This document shows positions 11,863-24,500 of a DNA stretch of 64,000 nt, one piece after another. The notes below the pieces were generated by a model. That model ran no database searches. It saw nothing but the letters and a program-made list of their open reading frames with translations, and had not been told where the DNA came from. The first letter of the stretch is position 1. Each line of letters begins with the position of its first letter. Source of the stretch: Micrasema longulum. Taxonomy: Eukaryota; Arthropoda; Insecta; Trichoptera; Brachycentridae. The position numbers and the translations under genes are program-made. The stretch spans positions 1-64,000 of the forward strand of contig JAGVSM010000932.1 in NCBI GenBank assembly GCA_022494885.1. Reading direction: 5' to 3'.

Positions 11863-12570
11863 TAGTGTATTGTGTATCCATATTACACTTTTTTTTTTGA
11901 TCTTGAAATAGAGAACACAAATATGTTCTTATATGTGCTCCAATAATAACTCATACGATTATTATTTATTGTCACGTGAAACATTTATAATACAATGTTA
12001 CAAAACAATATTTCAAAGTACTTACCTGGTTTTATGTGATAATTGCATGTTTAGTCTATGATATAATATTTTAATATCTTGTTGAATGTCTATGACTTAT
12101 TCGACCGTGTTCGCCATTCAAATTTGACGTTTCCCAGAATAATAAAAATCGTAGAACGTAAACATGGCAACGATGCGTTTTATTAGGATTAGTGAATAAT
12201 TATTTCAAATATTGTTTGAAAAACTTTTAACAGAGCTTTAAGGTTAAAATAAGATCGATTATTCCCAACACACGTGCATATTTTATGTACCTAAATTGGG
12301 GAAAAGGTTATGTTTATATTATTTCGTTGTCAATGTAATCCATCCGATAACATATCTTTGTAGGAAATAGTTATCATTCGCATGCATCTGTCTATCCAAC
12401 CATATCCAACACACCGCGTCACTGTGCTGTAAAAAGAGCGTAATTTTGCTTATCGAAATTGAAAATACATTTATTGTTTATTTAACATCAGGCAAGCGTC
12501 ACGTTTAGACGTCAATATGTAAGACATCGAATGTTTTTTTTCGGAAAAAATAATAACTACCATTTTCAGT
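11863..12570 (+). promoter_or_regulatory. Upstream region of PIGG
   Basis: AT-rich with no recognisable exon. CATTTTCAG|T immediately precedes the PIGG start codon, so a non-coding leader exon may be spliced to it. No TATA element stands out. Confidence 0.3.
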
Positions 12571-15500
12571 ATGTCACCGCTTATGAAATATCGATGGATA
12601 TCTTTCTATGAGTTGATTTTTACATTTGTCGGATTAATTATTTTTCTCTACGGATTTTTCCCTCTCAAATATCAAGGAGGGCCGCCTGCAGATTGGAGTG
12701 ACTTGCCAAGCAGTATTCAAGGTTTCACGTGAGTAATTTATTGTTTTTAATTAAAAGCTTAATTGTCCAATTTTTAAGAAAATGGTTAACTGTATTTTGC
12801 TTTGGGTATCCTAATATGAAATAAAATTTGATTAAGTTTAACATAGTGTTGTAATATTTATTGCAAAATATAATTCATTAAATTGAAATATTTCATGCCT
12901 AAATGGATATAAGTTTTCAAAAATTATGTATTTTTCAAGGTTTTGGTTGTTTTTCCTGGTAATACATTTTTTATGCAGTGTGATTTTCGTTTTATTTATG
13001 AATAAAAATAATAAAAGTTATCAAAGTCCTGGTGTAATACTTTTTGCTAACCATGAAGAGTTAAAAATTAAATATCTGTCTATTTATGGAATTTAAAAAT
13101 ACATTAATCTATTTTCACCAGTTTCATACTTAAATGAAAAGCTTTTCTAATAAAATAGTTTTGCAACATAATAATTATGTGGTGCAGATTGATTGACATT
13201 ATTATGATTGAGGATTATATTTTTTAAAAAGCCAAAAATTGTGCAGTGATATCTGCTGCGTAATGTCTAAGACACTTACCTCACACACAGGGGTTTCTGG
13301 GTTTGATTCCTGTTGAGATCACAGTAATTCAATGTGCTTTTCCTTAAGCCTGGGTGTTCTGAACTGTAATTTACGTCTGTAATTAGACTTCTTCACCTGG
13401 TTTGATTCAAATACTGTTTTCAAAAGTTTAAATTCCAAAGCAAATTTTTTTTATGTAAGGATGCAGAGTATTAAATAGTATTATGCTTTTTCTATTCTTG
13501 CAAATGTGTTAAGTATTTTAATATTTAAACCACATTGGTTCACAGTACTTATCTAGGCCTATACATATAGTTTGATTGCTTCTGCTGTTGGTAAATAAAC
13601 TTAGAAAGTTCTGTTTTTTTGACACCATTGTGTTTTTTAGGGATGAAAATGATTTAATCCTCGTTTTCATTTTTCCTTGTGACGTCACTCTGCGTCACCT
13701 TTTCCACCTAGTTATTCTACAAAATCTGTAAATAAAAAAAAATAGAAATTTACAATTATTGGCAAGCTAATTTGTGAATGATGTCAACTTAAAATTTTGT
13801 ATAAAAAGTGTGTAAATTTTAAACTTTTTTTGCTCATTTTTTGTAGATTAAAGGACCAGTTGCACCAAAAGAAGTTACATTAAAGTAAAGTTAAAGGTCA
13901 AACAATTTGTCAAAATGTAAAAAATGGTTTGCTTAAAAAAATGTACGATAAAACAAACTATTTTGCATATTTTGACAAAGCAACAGTTATTTAACATTAA
14001 ACCTAACTTTTTGCAGTGCAAACTTAAATGTTTGTGTTATTATTATGTCTCAAAAGACATTTAAAAGAAAACCAAGGTGTGATTGCACTAAATTTCCTCA
14101 TTGAGTGCAGGTTAAATTGATTCATAGCTGTGGTTTTTTTTGGTTCTTTTTAGTTTGGATAAAGAAAAGCTGTACTCAAAAAACCGTACCAGAGTGGTTC
14201 TGATGGTAATAGATGCGCTTCGTTATGACTTTGTGGCACCCAAATACATGCCGTTTACATCAGAGCTAATAAAGAATGGAAGTGCGTGCCTTTATGAGGC
14301 ACAAGCTAAACCTCCTACAGTCACAATGCCAAGAATTAAGGTGATCCATAAGATAATTGCACATATTTGTAGATAGATGATATATCAGCAGAAATGAAAG
14401 AATATTTTGGGTATATACTTACAAAAATATTTGTACACAAGTAAATTTAGGATTTAATTGACATCGATGAGATTTTCTAAGAAATATTTAATGCTCGTAT
14501 TCAGAGACAAATCTACAGCGAAGAATGTACATTCTAATCTATAACTTAAAGGTGAGGACTGATGAATGCACTTTGCCCAGCTTAAAGTTTGTCTTTGAAT
14601 ACGGACATAAGTGCCATGTAGACAGAAGTTTTACAACCCTAAGAGCAGGTTAACCTAGTAAAAGGAATCTTAATTTTTTTTTCAAGTAAGTAAATAAAAT
14701 TCAATAATGGTGTCTTTTTGGGTTTTCTTATTATTTTTATTTTTAAATTAGCAAAAAATTACGAAGGTAATGGTATTAATATTTTTTCATGTGACACGCA
14801 ATGTCAGATAAATTTTCTACTACCGTTTAAAATATGCATATTTTGAATTACTGAAAATGAGATATTTCTGCCCCCGTGGGACAAACAACACTTACGCCGT
14901 TTTGACACCAAACTTGTACTCAATGTTTATTAGAAGCACAAACAGCGGTCATAACACGTGACGTCAAAATGACATGATGCTAACTAACAGCTGTTTTGTA
15001 TGTGCTCATTTTTAAACCCAAAAATTATTTATGATAACTTGTTTTGAATACATAGATAGTTATTTTTAACATTATTTCTGACTTGTGGAAATACACTATT
15101 ACAACATTATTTTTCAGTACCTAAGCAGCCGATGACAGATCATAATTTCTGGAATGGCCTAGACTAGCATATTTCCCGTAATAATTAATTCATCTCTATA
15201 CCTATTTATTATTTTTAAATCCAGCGCTTGTCGACAAAGATTTAGGCGTATTCAAAATATTGACAAAAAATTACATAAAAATTTTCATTTACTTTGGAAA
15301 TATGAAAATATGCACAGTTGATAATCCTTCTTCATTGTTAGTATATCAAATTACCACAGAAGTCTTGAGATCTACTCCTGCCTAGATAAAGTGATTTATC
15401 TATGAAACTTATATGCCGAATCTGTCTCCTTGTAACACTTTTCTTGTGATGTTAACAACTGAGAACTAAATGTCGGAGAAGTCATATTTTATGAGTCTAT

Positions 15501-18500
15501 TATATTTAACACCCGGAAATATCTCAAACCGTGACACAACTCAAAAACAAAAGCAGTTGAACATGCACCTGTAAAATCAATAAACAACATTCATTAGCAA
15601 AATCTAGTTATAAATGTTTTCAGAAATAACAATGGCATAGTCCCACTATTATTTATTTTTGTATAAAACATTTTAGTATCACAATACTGTTTGCTTTTAA
15701 TACCTCAATACTTTTAAGAATTGTGCGGATAGAAAATATTATTCAGTTATATTTCTGCAAACTTACCTAAAAATTTGGACTTATGCCATTATTATTGCTA
15801 AGGTGTGGTTGATTAATATTATTTATTTATTATTAACTTTATTTTTTTTTTTTATTGAATTGTGTTTTTATCGGACACCATAGAGAAAAACATCTCTAGA
15901 ACATTCCTTATCAGAGTAAATAATAGTATCAAGAAAATATAGTATGCAGGTTTTATTACTCGTAAATATGTCACATTCTGAGTTTGCTGACCTCAGATTT
16001 ACAGTAAGCTCTGCAGTTCAATGGCTTAGGAAAACCGATTCCTTCCTCTATGTTAATGTCATAATTACTAATGAATAATTTGAATTTGCCTAATGAAAAG
16101 TACAAAGATAACACATTGCAACATGCGATGCATTTTACTTATGGGATCAGTGGAGTGGAAACTTACCTTTTGGATACTAAATTTCTATAATTAAAAGAAC
16201 ACTTTCTTTTGATTATCATGCATGGGTGAAGCATGCTTCCTTTAAACAGTTGTGTTGTTTTTATAATTAAAAAAGTATTGTTAATTAATTCTCCATGTTT
16301 TTTCTTCATATGCACGTTGAAATTTTGTTTATTACTATTAAATGTTTCCTACAATCAGATAGTGATGTACACGAGTAAATCATTTAAATGACACCAATTT
16401 AAATGTATTAAGATCTCTTTCTTGACAAATTTAACATGTATATAATTTTGACCTTATTCTGCACATAGCACAAACATAATATTATAAGGTGGATTTTGGC
16501 TATTATTGCAAAGTTTACTGTATATGCGTCTGGACTATCTTATTTATAATTCTGGTTCTAAGTACTTATTCTCTCCAAATTATTTAACTTTGTAATGAAA
16601 CCTGTCTGCATTGTTGTACAGTTGCACAGAATACCAATTGTTTTATCACGTCACAAAAGGTTTATTTAATTAAATAATTATGCCTGGGTATGATTGTTGA
16701 TTAATTTATTTATTTATTCTTTAGTCTTCAAATTGGAAGAGGCACAAAGCGGAGTGGAGAAGAACAATAAACTTTTGGAGAGACGTCTTTGCAAGTTTCT
16801 TTTTTTTGTATATTTTTTCATCATCTGGATTCACGCTTGCTTACATTTCATTTGTATTGGTTTGTGGAAAGTAGAACTTAGTGAATTTAAAAAATATATT
16901 TGTTTATGTTATATTGTGTTTGTAAATACTAACCAAAGAGTTCAAAAAATAATTTGAAATTTAGTATTCATCGCTTGTGCTTCCATTTTGATTTTGTAAA
17001 GTGGTTTCTCAATGTTTTTGTCTTCTTCATTTCTCTTTGTCTCTTATAAAAAAATGTATCAATTTTTTTGTGTTCTTTACAATTTTCATTTTTCATATTT
17101 GTTTCCAAAATCCAAGACAAAATCATTGTAAACATCTTATCAGTAACATTGTTATATTTCGTCCATGTATGCCAATGTTCTTTTAGTTACGAGCGGCGTA
17201 ACTCATTTAATTAAGTTTAAGCCCACTAAGCCCAATATTCTCCACATCGTTCTTTCTATTTTCGGTTGAATTGTTAATGTAATGGCAAAGCACGTTAGCC
17301 ATAAATAAATGCATGAAGTCCCAGGTTCATTTTTTTTACTGAATCTCAACATTCTATAACAATCTCTTCTCTGTGGAGTGTAAAATTAATTAAACATGTT
17401 ATAATAAATTTAAATTAATTAGTCTTCAAAAAAACAGGTGACATGTAGCAACTTTACAGAAGAGCCTGTAAAAGTTTTTTTTTAAAAATAAAAATTTAAA
17501 ATACGAGATTCTTTATCGAGTATTTTTTAGTTTTTGAATATTTGATTGGCTCCTCCGTAAAATCACTTCATGTCTCTTGGTAACTTTTTCCTTTATTTCG
17601 AAATTAATTTGACCCATTAACAAAAGAAAATATGAATAGTTTTTCAAAAAATTTTACCATTAAATTGTATTTTAATTTGCATGAAAACGCTATGGTTTTT
17701 TCAGCTTTGGTATTGTTGCCATGCTCTTACATTTAGAATGTACCTAAAGCAATATCATAACCTTTAATAAATATAATATCAATTATTAATTCCATGTAGG
17801 CTATGACGACTGGCAGTGTTTCTAACTTCATCGATGTAGCTCTGAATTTTGGAAGCTCAGCTGTAACAGAGGACAATTTTTTAAAGCAAGTTAGAATGAA
17901 TGGAAAGCACATGGCATTCTTTGGAGATGACACTTGGTTAAGACTTTTTCCCGACATGTTTAGGAAAAGTGAAGGCACCACATCTTTCTTCGTGTCAGAC
18001 TATACTGAGGTAAGGATTGATTGAATTTAATTATTTTTCTTTTAAAAAAATTAATTGATGTACATCATATTTTTTTTTTCAAAAATGTCTCCTGTCTTCT
18101 TTAAATGTCAGATTAAAAATAAATTTACAATATTTTGAGTTTGCCCAAATGTTTTTAGACAAGGAATGAATTTCACTCCTAGGGAGTTATTAACAACAAC
18201 AAACCATCACGCCGTTTCTCCGTAAGGGTAGGCAGAGAGGATAGAATGCCGTCACTCTGTCTTTGCATACAGATCTCGCTTCCTCTACATTTGTACGTCT
18301 TCTCACACATGCGTGCCAATTATTCCGACTTTTGACATGTCCATTTTCAAATATTTGCTGGATTTGGTCATGCCATTTTTTTCTCGGTCTTCCACTATTT
18401 CTGCATCCATTTTTTTAGCTGTTCTTTCGCTGTCCATTTGCTCTACATGCCCAAACCTATGCAGAGCTCCTTTCTTGATTTTGTCGATAATGCTAATTTC

Positions 18501-21500
18501 AGCCTTACATGATGTATGGATATCGACATTTGTACATCTATCGTACATAGTTTTACCACACATTCGCCTGAGAGATTGCATTTCGACAGCATTCAGCCTA
18601 CTTTCATCCCTGTTTTTCCAAGTCCATATTTCACTCCCATACATCCAGGATTGGCACCAGAATCCATTGTGAACTGCTAATTTTTCCTCTTGTGACAAAC
18701 TTTTATTTAAGTTATTGGGATTAACATATTGCGATAGAGACGGAGAACATTTTAGGGAAGGAAATATGGAAGTCTAGGCATTTACAGGGCTAATGATCTG
18801 TTATTGGTTGGTTTTAAAGACCACTTTACGCGCTGTATTTTTCACTATTCTGCCTATGTTTGAACATCCATATTTCTTCCACCCTCAATGTGAACAGTGT
18901 AAAATGACCACTTAAACCAGCCAATGACAGATCATAAGCCCTGTAAATGCCTAGACCTCCATATTCCCTTCTCTAAAATGTTTTTCATTTCTGTTGTAGT
19001 AAGTTAAACATTAGTGTATTTTTTCCTTCCATTCTTTGTTAATTTATCATTGTACTGATAAATTCTTATTATTACTGCTTTTTTAATTTTTGTATTATTT
19101 GTGCATAAACTATTTGCGTATGTTTTATTTCGTAATTATGCATATAGTACATGTCTAAATAAACAAATAAATATATTCTTCTTCTACTTCATCTTTTAAG
19201 AGATCCTCAGATCCTCATAAAATTAATTGTTCCCCTGATATGATGAGGTCCAACTGTTCCTCCAAATCTTGGGTGGTCTTCTGGGCAGTCTGGATCTGCT
19301 CCATCGCACGATATCCTCTATTTCACACGGCTCTCTAATTAAAGCATTACGGATTTGGTCTCAGGGCGTTTTTTCAGTAATGGATCTTAAGATAGGCTTA
19401 CCATACGTCCCGGCTTGACCGGGATTGTAACGGTTTCGGGTATTCTGCCCTTCCAAGCTAAAAGGCAGCATCTAGCAAAAATTAAAAACTGTGTTTATTT
19501 AATGCCACCTGATAAACAACTGTGATCTTTCTAAACAGCTTACTCTAATAAATACATCTAAAATGTACCAAAAAAACTGTTGTGATAAATATATGGTAAA
19601 AAAATACCAAATATGTAAAACCTCAATTTCCTCAAAACTTTTTTAAATGTTTGTTGCTGCCTTCTTGCTTGGAACGGCAGTATTGGTCCCGGCGTCTCCG
19701 CCAGTTTGGTATTTTGTCTCGGTTAACGGTCAACGACCACCCAAATTAAGTATGTTCAAAAATGGGTCCAATTATTCAAAAAAAATTATGAGCAACACGT
19801 TGATGTACCGAATCTAATAAAAATGCTGCAGTACATTTTGTGCCTCACGGGAACTTCCGCACCCTTAAAGCGTGTTTTTTTTATGATGAAACACGTTTGG
19901 TCAGACGGACGAGGCTGCATGCTGCAGTCTACCTTACGAGCGCTTTTGTATTGCAAGCTAAACTTTGGAATTTCATCATCATCATTCCCTTTCCGCGCCT
20001 AATAGTGCATAGGCACTGCATCGGTACACCATCGCAGTGTATTTTGATCGTTTTTGTTACATGAAGGTAAGATAATCAGACTTACGCTTCAGGTACCAGT
20101 CCAGGGACTATGAAATATTTTTGTGTAAAAACACCTTTTCAAATAAATATTTCATGTCAACCATGTCGGGAATCAAACCCGAAACCTCTTGCATGGTAGG
20201 CAAACGTGCTGACCACTGCACCACGAGGCCGACAAATTGGAATTCCATGCAATGACTTTTACAAAAAAATTAAGAAGAACGACAAAGTTCTGAAAAAGGT
20301 ACACTCTAGCGAAAAATACAAATGGTACAATAAATAATTACATTTTCTATATAATGGTTTTAGTAACCTGTTTTTTGTGTGCATTTAATAAAACAATTTT
20401 CGGAAAAGACATTTGCGTTTTTTTCTCTAGTCTGTTCAATCTCTCACTTCTGTCCCGGTTTGAAATTCCATGATTATGGTAAGCCTACCTTAAAACCTTC
20501 ATTTCAGCAGTTCTGAGTAGCCCTTTGGTACAAACAGTATCAGCCCGCGCTTCCACATCATACATCATGATTGGTCTCTCACATGTCTTGCATATTCTGA
20601 CCTTGCGTATTTTAATGGTATACCTTTTAACACAAATATAATCGGTTGCAATTATTTGCGCAGTGCACTGTGATTTTAGAAGTTAATGTTCGATCAACAT
20701 CACCAATAAAATAAATCTGAAATGAAGAAAAAATATCTCAATACTGTGCTTGCCAATTAATTTATATTTCTAACGTTTTAAGGTGGATTTGAATGTTACT
20801 CGGCACCTTGACTATGAGCTAACTTCAGCAGCCAACGGCCCTAGCTGGGACCTCATGATCCTGCACTACTTAGGGCTCGATCACATCGGCCACTTGGAGG
20901 GACCATCTAGCCCCAAAGTGATCCCCAAAATGGCTGAGATGGACACCGTCATCACCAGAATAGTGCAAGCTTCGAAAAAATGGGTAAATACGATTTACAT
21001 TGGTAACTCACAACCTTGTTGCCGCTTCTGGGCAGGTGTCAGTTTGTTAGCTCACGAGTTGAGAAGTGGGAAACCATATTTTAAGCCCAATGTCTCTGGG
21101 TATGAACTGAACTAATAATTTTGTACTGTCCTTTCCCATCAAAGGGAAGTAGTATTACCTATATAATTCATGTAATATGTCATAATAAAATTGTCAAATC
21201 TAGTAATGCAATCCTTTCACAGTGACTAGATTAAACTGAAGTAGTTAATAACTTCAAAATAATCAGTGTTAATTGCATGATTATAGAATTAATATTCTGT
21301 TAACTTGTACAAAGGGCATCTAGAGTTAAGTAATTTTTCAAAATAACTTTATTAATTACTAAATTGATATGAAATACCATAACAGAAATGAATTTTTGTA
21401 ACTGAATTTACAAGAGTTAAACAGTTTTTGCCACTGTTTGCGCAATTGCAATTTGGTCACGAGGAAAAAAGACAATATTTAGCATAAGCCCTCTTTACAA

Positions 21501-24500
21501 TTTGCCCGAGATACGGTGAAAAGGACACTGTAGAGTTTAATTCAGTTAAAATAGGTATTTATGAAACTTAAATATAAAAATAAAGGCACTGGGTTTTTGT
21601 CAATTGTTTTTAGCATGAGTGAATCTGATAGGAAGACCCTCAGTCTTCAAAACAGTTTTCGGCTAGCGGAGGGAGTGCTTTCGCTTTCCGGACAGAATGA
21701 AAAAATCAGTTCTGTGTGCGTGAAATAGAACCAGAACCCCGGAGTTGTATTTTTGACTCCATGGCTACTCTCAGGTGAAAATCCTACAAAAAGGAAATGG
21801 AGTGGAGATTTATCCGCTTCGTGGTGTGCATTTGAAATTTGATTACCAAGCCTGAGGTTCTGGGTTCGATTCCCAGAAAGGTAAAAATGAAATATAAATA
21901 TAAATATAAAAATATTTTTATTTTTTCACCACAACAGGCCAGGAGGCCCAATTACAGTGGTGAATTACATCACAGAACACCCAGGCTTGAGAAAAATCAC
22001 ATTTATTTTTTTGTGTTCTCTCCGGAAATCGAACCCGGAACCTTCCTATATATTGTTACCACCTTAAACAAATATTTAAGAGGTGGTAAAAATATATATT
22101 TTATCATTGCAATATTTTACAGTCCGTGTACATTCAATACAGCATACATTATATTATAAGAGACTATAAAATGATTTCAGAAAGATGATACAGTACTTAT
22201 TATATGCGGAGATCACGGAATGAAAGATTCCGGAAGTCATGGAGGGGCTAGTTACAGTGAAGTTACAGTTCCTCTTGTGATCACCCAAAAAAGTGGATGC
22301 CCTAAAAAGTAAGTCAAACTTATTCTTTATCTTCGTTATACTCTGAATGGTAAATTATTTTTATTTTGTCACTTTGGACATCCAAAACATCCTTTTTATC
22401 TTAGGAATATAACAACTTTAATGTCAAATAATTTTTAGTATCTTATGTACCTACATCAAAATATGGGAAAAGGAAAAAAATCTGATAGATGTAATCAAAA
22501 ATCATAAGAATTTTTATTGTTCAGTACTGAAAAGATCGCTCTTAATAAAGTAGGAATTCCAAAGCTGGTAACTACGTGTTATATGACAGTAGTCCTAAAT
22601 TGATATTATTTATTGTATTTTTGACATGTCACAAAATATGTTGTATTTTAAATGACCACATTTTTTGTTTGTTTCTTCCTTCAGGTATCCGACCAAAGTA
22701 GATCAAGTTGATATTGCACCTACGATTAGCTACTTAATGGATGTACCTATCCCAAGTGGAAGTACGGGTCAAATATTACCGCAGGTAAAATATTCCCCAA
22801 AATTCTCTATACAAATGAACACAAATTTATTATTAAAACAGTATTTATTTTATACATACTTTTGAATGGCTGTAATAATACATTTTCTAGGTTCTTCACC
22901 ATGAGAATGACAATGATCTTACAAGCGATAAAGCCCTATATGTATTGTATTATAATGCGCAGAAAAATATGAAAGCTCTTTTTGACATTTTGGGTAAAGC
23001 AGAAGCCACTTCCAAAGGTTAATTAATATATTTTTTTATAACTACTAAATGTTTGTACATAACATGTGTTTCATTTTCTTATATATTTAAATAATGTTTC
23101 AGATTGCTATAAGCATTTTAAATCAGCTGAACAGTATCACTACGATTGGGTAAGATTCAAGAAGTCCACCTCGAAATTGGCCTCCAATCTTTACTTGAGC
23201 GCTTTGAACAATGTGGCTCAGTACTTGAACGAGTCTGTGGTTGAATTTGATTTATTTGCAATAATTACTGGAATCATTATAATATTACAGGTTTGTGACA
23301 CTAAATTGATGTAATTTGTACAATTTATGAAATAATTACAAAATTTTCAATCTAGTAATATGTTATTTTTATTACAGAGTTTTGTGGCGCAAGTTTTAAT
23401 AATGATCCTGTCATACCAAACAAAATCAATGCAACAACACTCTAAACTTTTTGATTTCCAATTAATCGGCGGAATATTTAAAAGATTACTCGCTGTTACT
23501 ATTGTCTTAATACTATTTGCATCCGCTTTTACTATATTGTGCGGCATTACGCAAACTGCCAGTTGCCTGTGCAAAATTAATCCGATAAGTTTTTTTACTG
23601 ACAGTGCCATTATTGTACTAGTTATATCTAATACTCTCATCATTATGTTTGCGTTGAAAGACATTAATGGACAAAATGAGTTAACCAATTTAAATCCCAT
23701 CGAAATCTTCTTGGTCGTCGGCACAGTAATACAAGCATTAACATTCGGAGGTACAAGTTTTATTGAAGAAGAACATCAAACTTGGTACTTTTTCTGGGTT
23801 TCGGTCGAGTTCTTTGTTCTCGTTTATACGGGGAGTGTTCTCGTCGATTATATTAGAAAGAAAAATGAAAATGCAACAGAAATACAAGACAAGACCGATT
23901 TAGCCCAAAGAATGGACTTAGCGGGAAGGTGGCTGTTGCCGCAGTGGGTGCTGCTGATGATACTGCACCGGTTCCTGCGGACGTTGAATCAGACGGGTGA
24001 CAAGTGGGCGTTCCTTCCCGATACTGGTGACTGGCTGAATGAAGAAGAAAATAAAAATATTTTATCGCCCTTAGCCATATTAGGTAAAACTATCAACTTT
24101 ACTACTGTTGTGTTTACGTATATGGAAATACCGCAATCGTTTTGTTTTTTTTTCAGCAATTATATGCATCGGTTACATTTGCCTCAGTAACTTGGATAGA
24201 AAAAGTGCTTTATTTAAGATCAACGTTTCGCTTATTATGGGTGCCACCCTGTGTATATTCTGCTACCGTGTTACGACACTTTCCATACGCGTGCCATTCT
24301 ACTTCCCCCCTTTGACTGGTACCCTCATAGTGAGATTATTCTGGATACTCATATTCACTATGATGATAATTGATATGCTGAGTTCCATCGATTACCTCAT
24401 GAGTCATGATCAAGTTTTACCGTATAAGCGAAAAGAACAGATGAATTACTCCGAAGAAAGTGTTCATATTCATCTTAATACTGCTAAACATAGAAATTTG

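Larger units (their letters stand above)
19200..20640 (-). mobile_element. LINE relic split by a hAT insertion
   Basis: Read on the minus strand, 20640-20488 encodes EARADTVCTKGLLRTAEMKVL and 19392-19255 encodes LRSITEKTP, then DQIRNALIREPCEIEDIVRW. Together they form one RT C-terminal region (t..kl...EMk.LRri..kt..D..R...ir..c...i..W). The break at 19393-20487 is a separate transposon. Non-functional fragment in PIGG intron 3. Confidence 0.65.

Noticed and set aside
18313..18672. 119-aa plus-strand open frame
   Set aside because: Antisense shadow of the RTE-like fragment read on the minus strand.
20155..20234. Candidate tRNA gene on the minus strand (also 26280-26354 and 49035-49107)
   Set aside because: A and B boxes are present but the acceptor and D/anticodon stems do not fold, and the blocks recur with common non-tRNA bodies; these are SINE heads.
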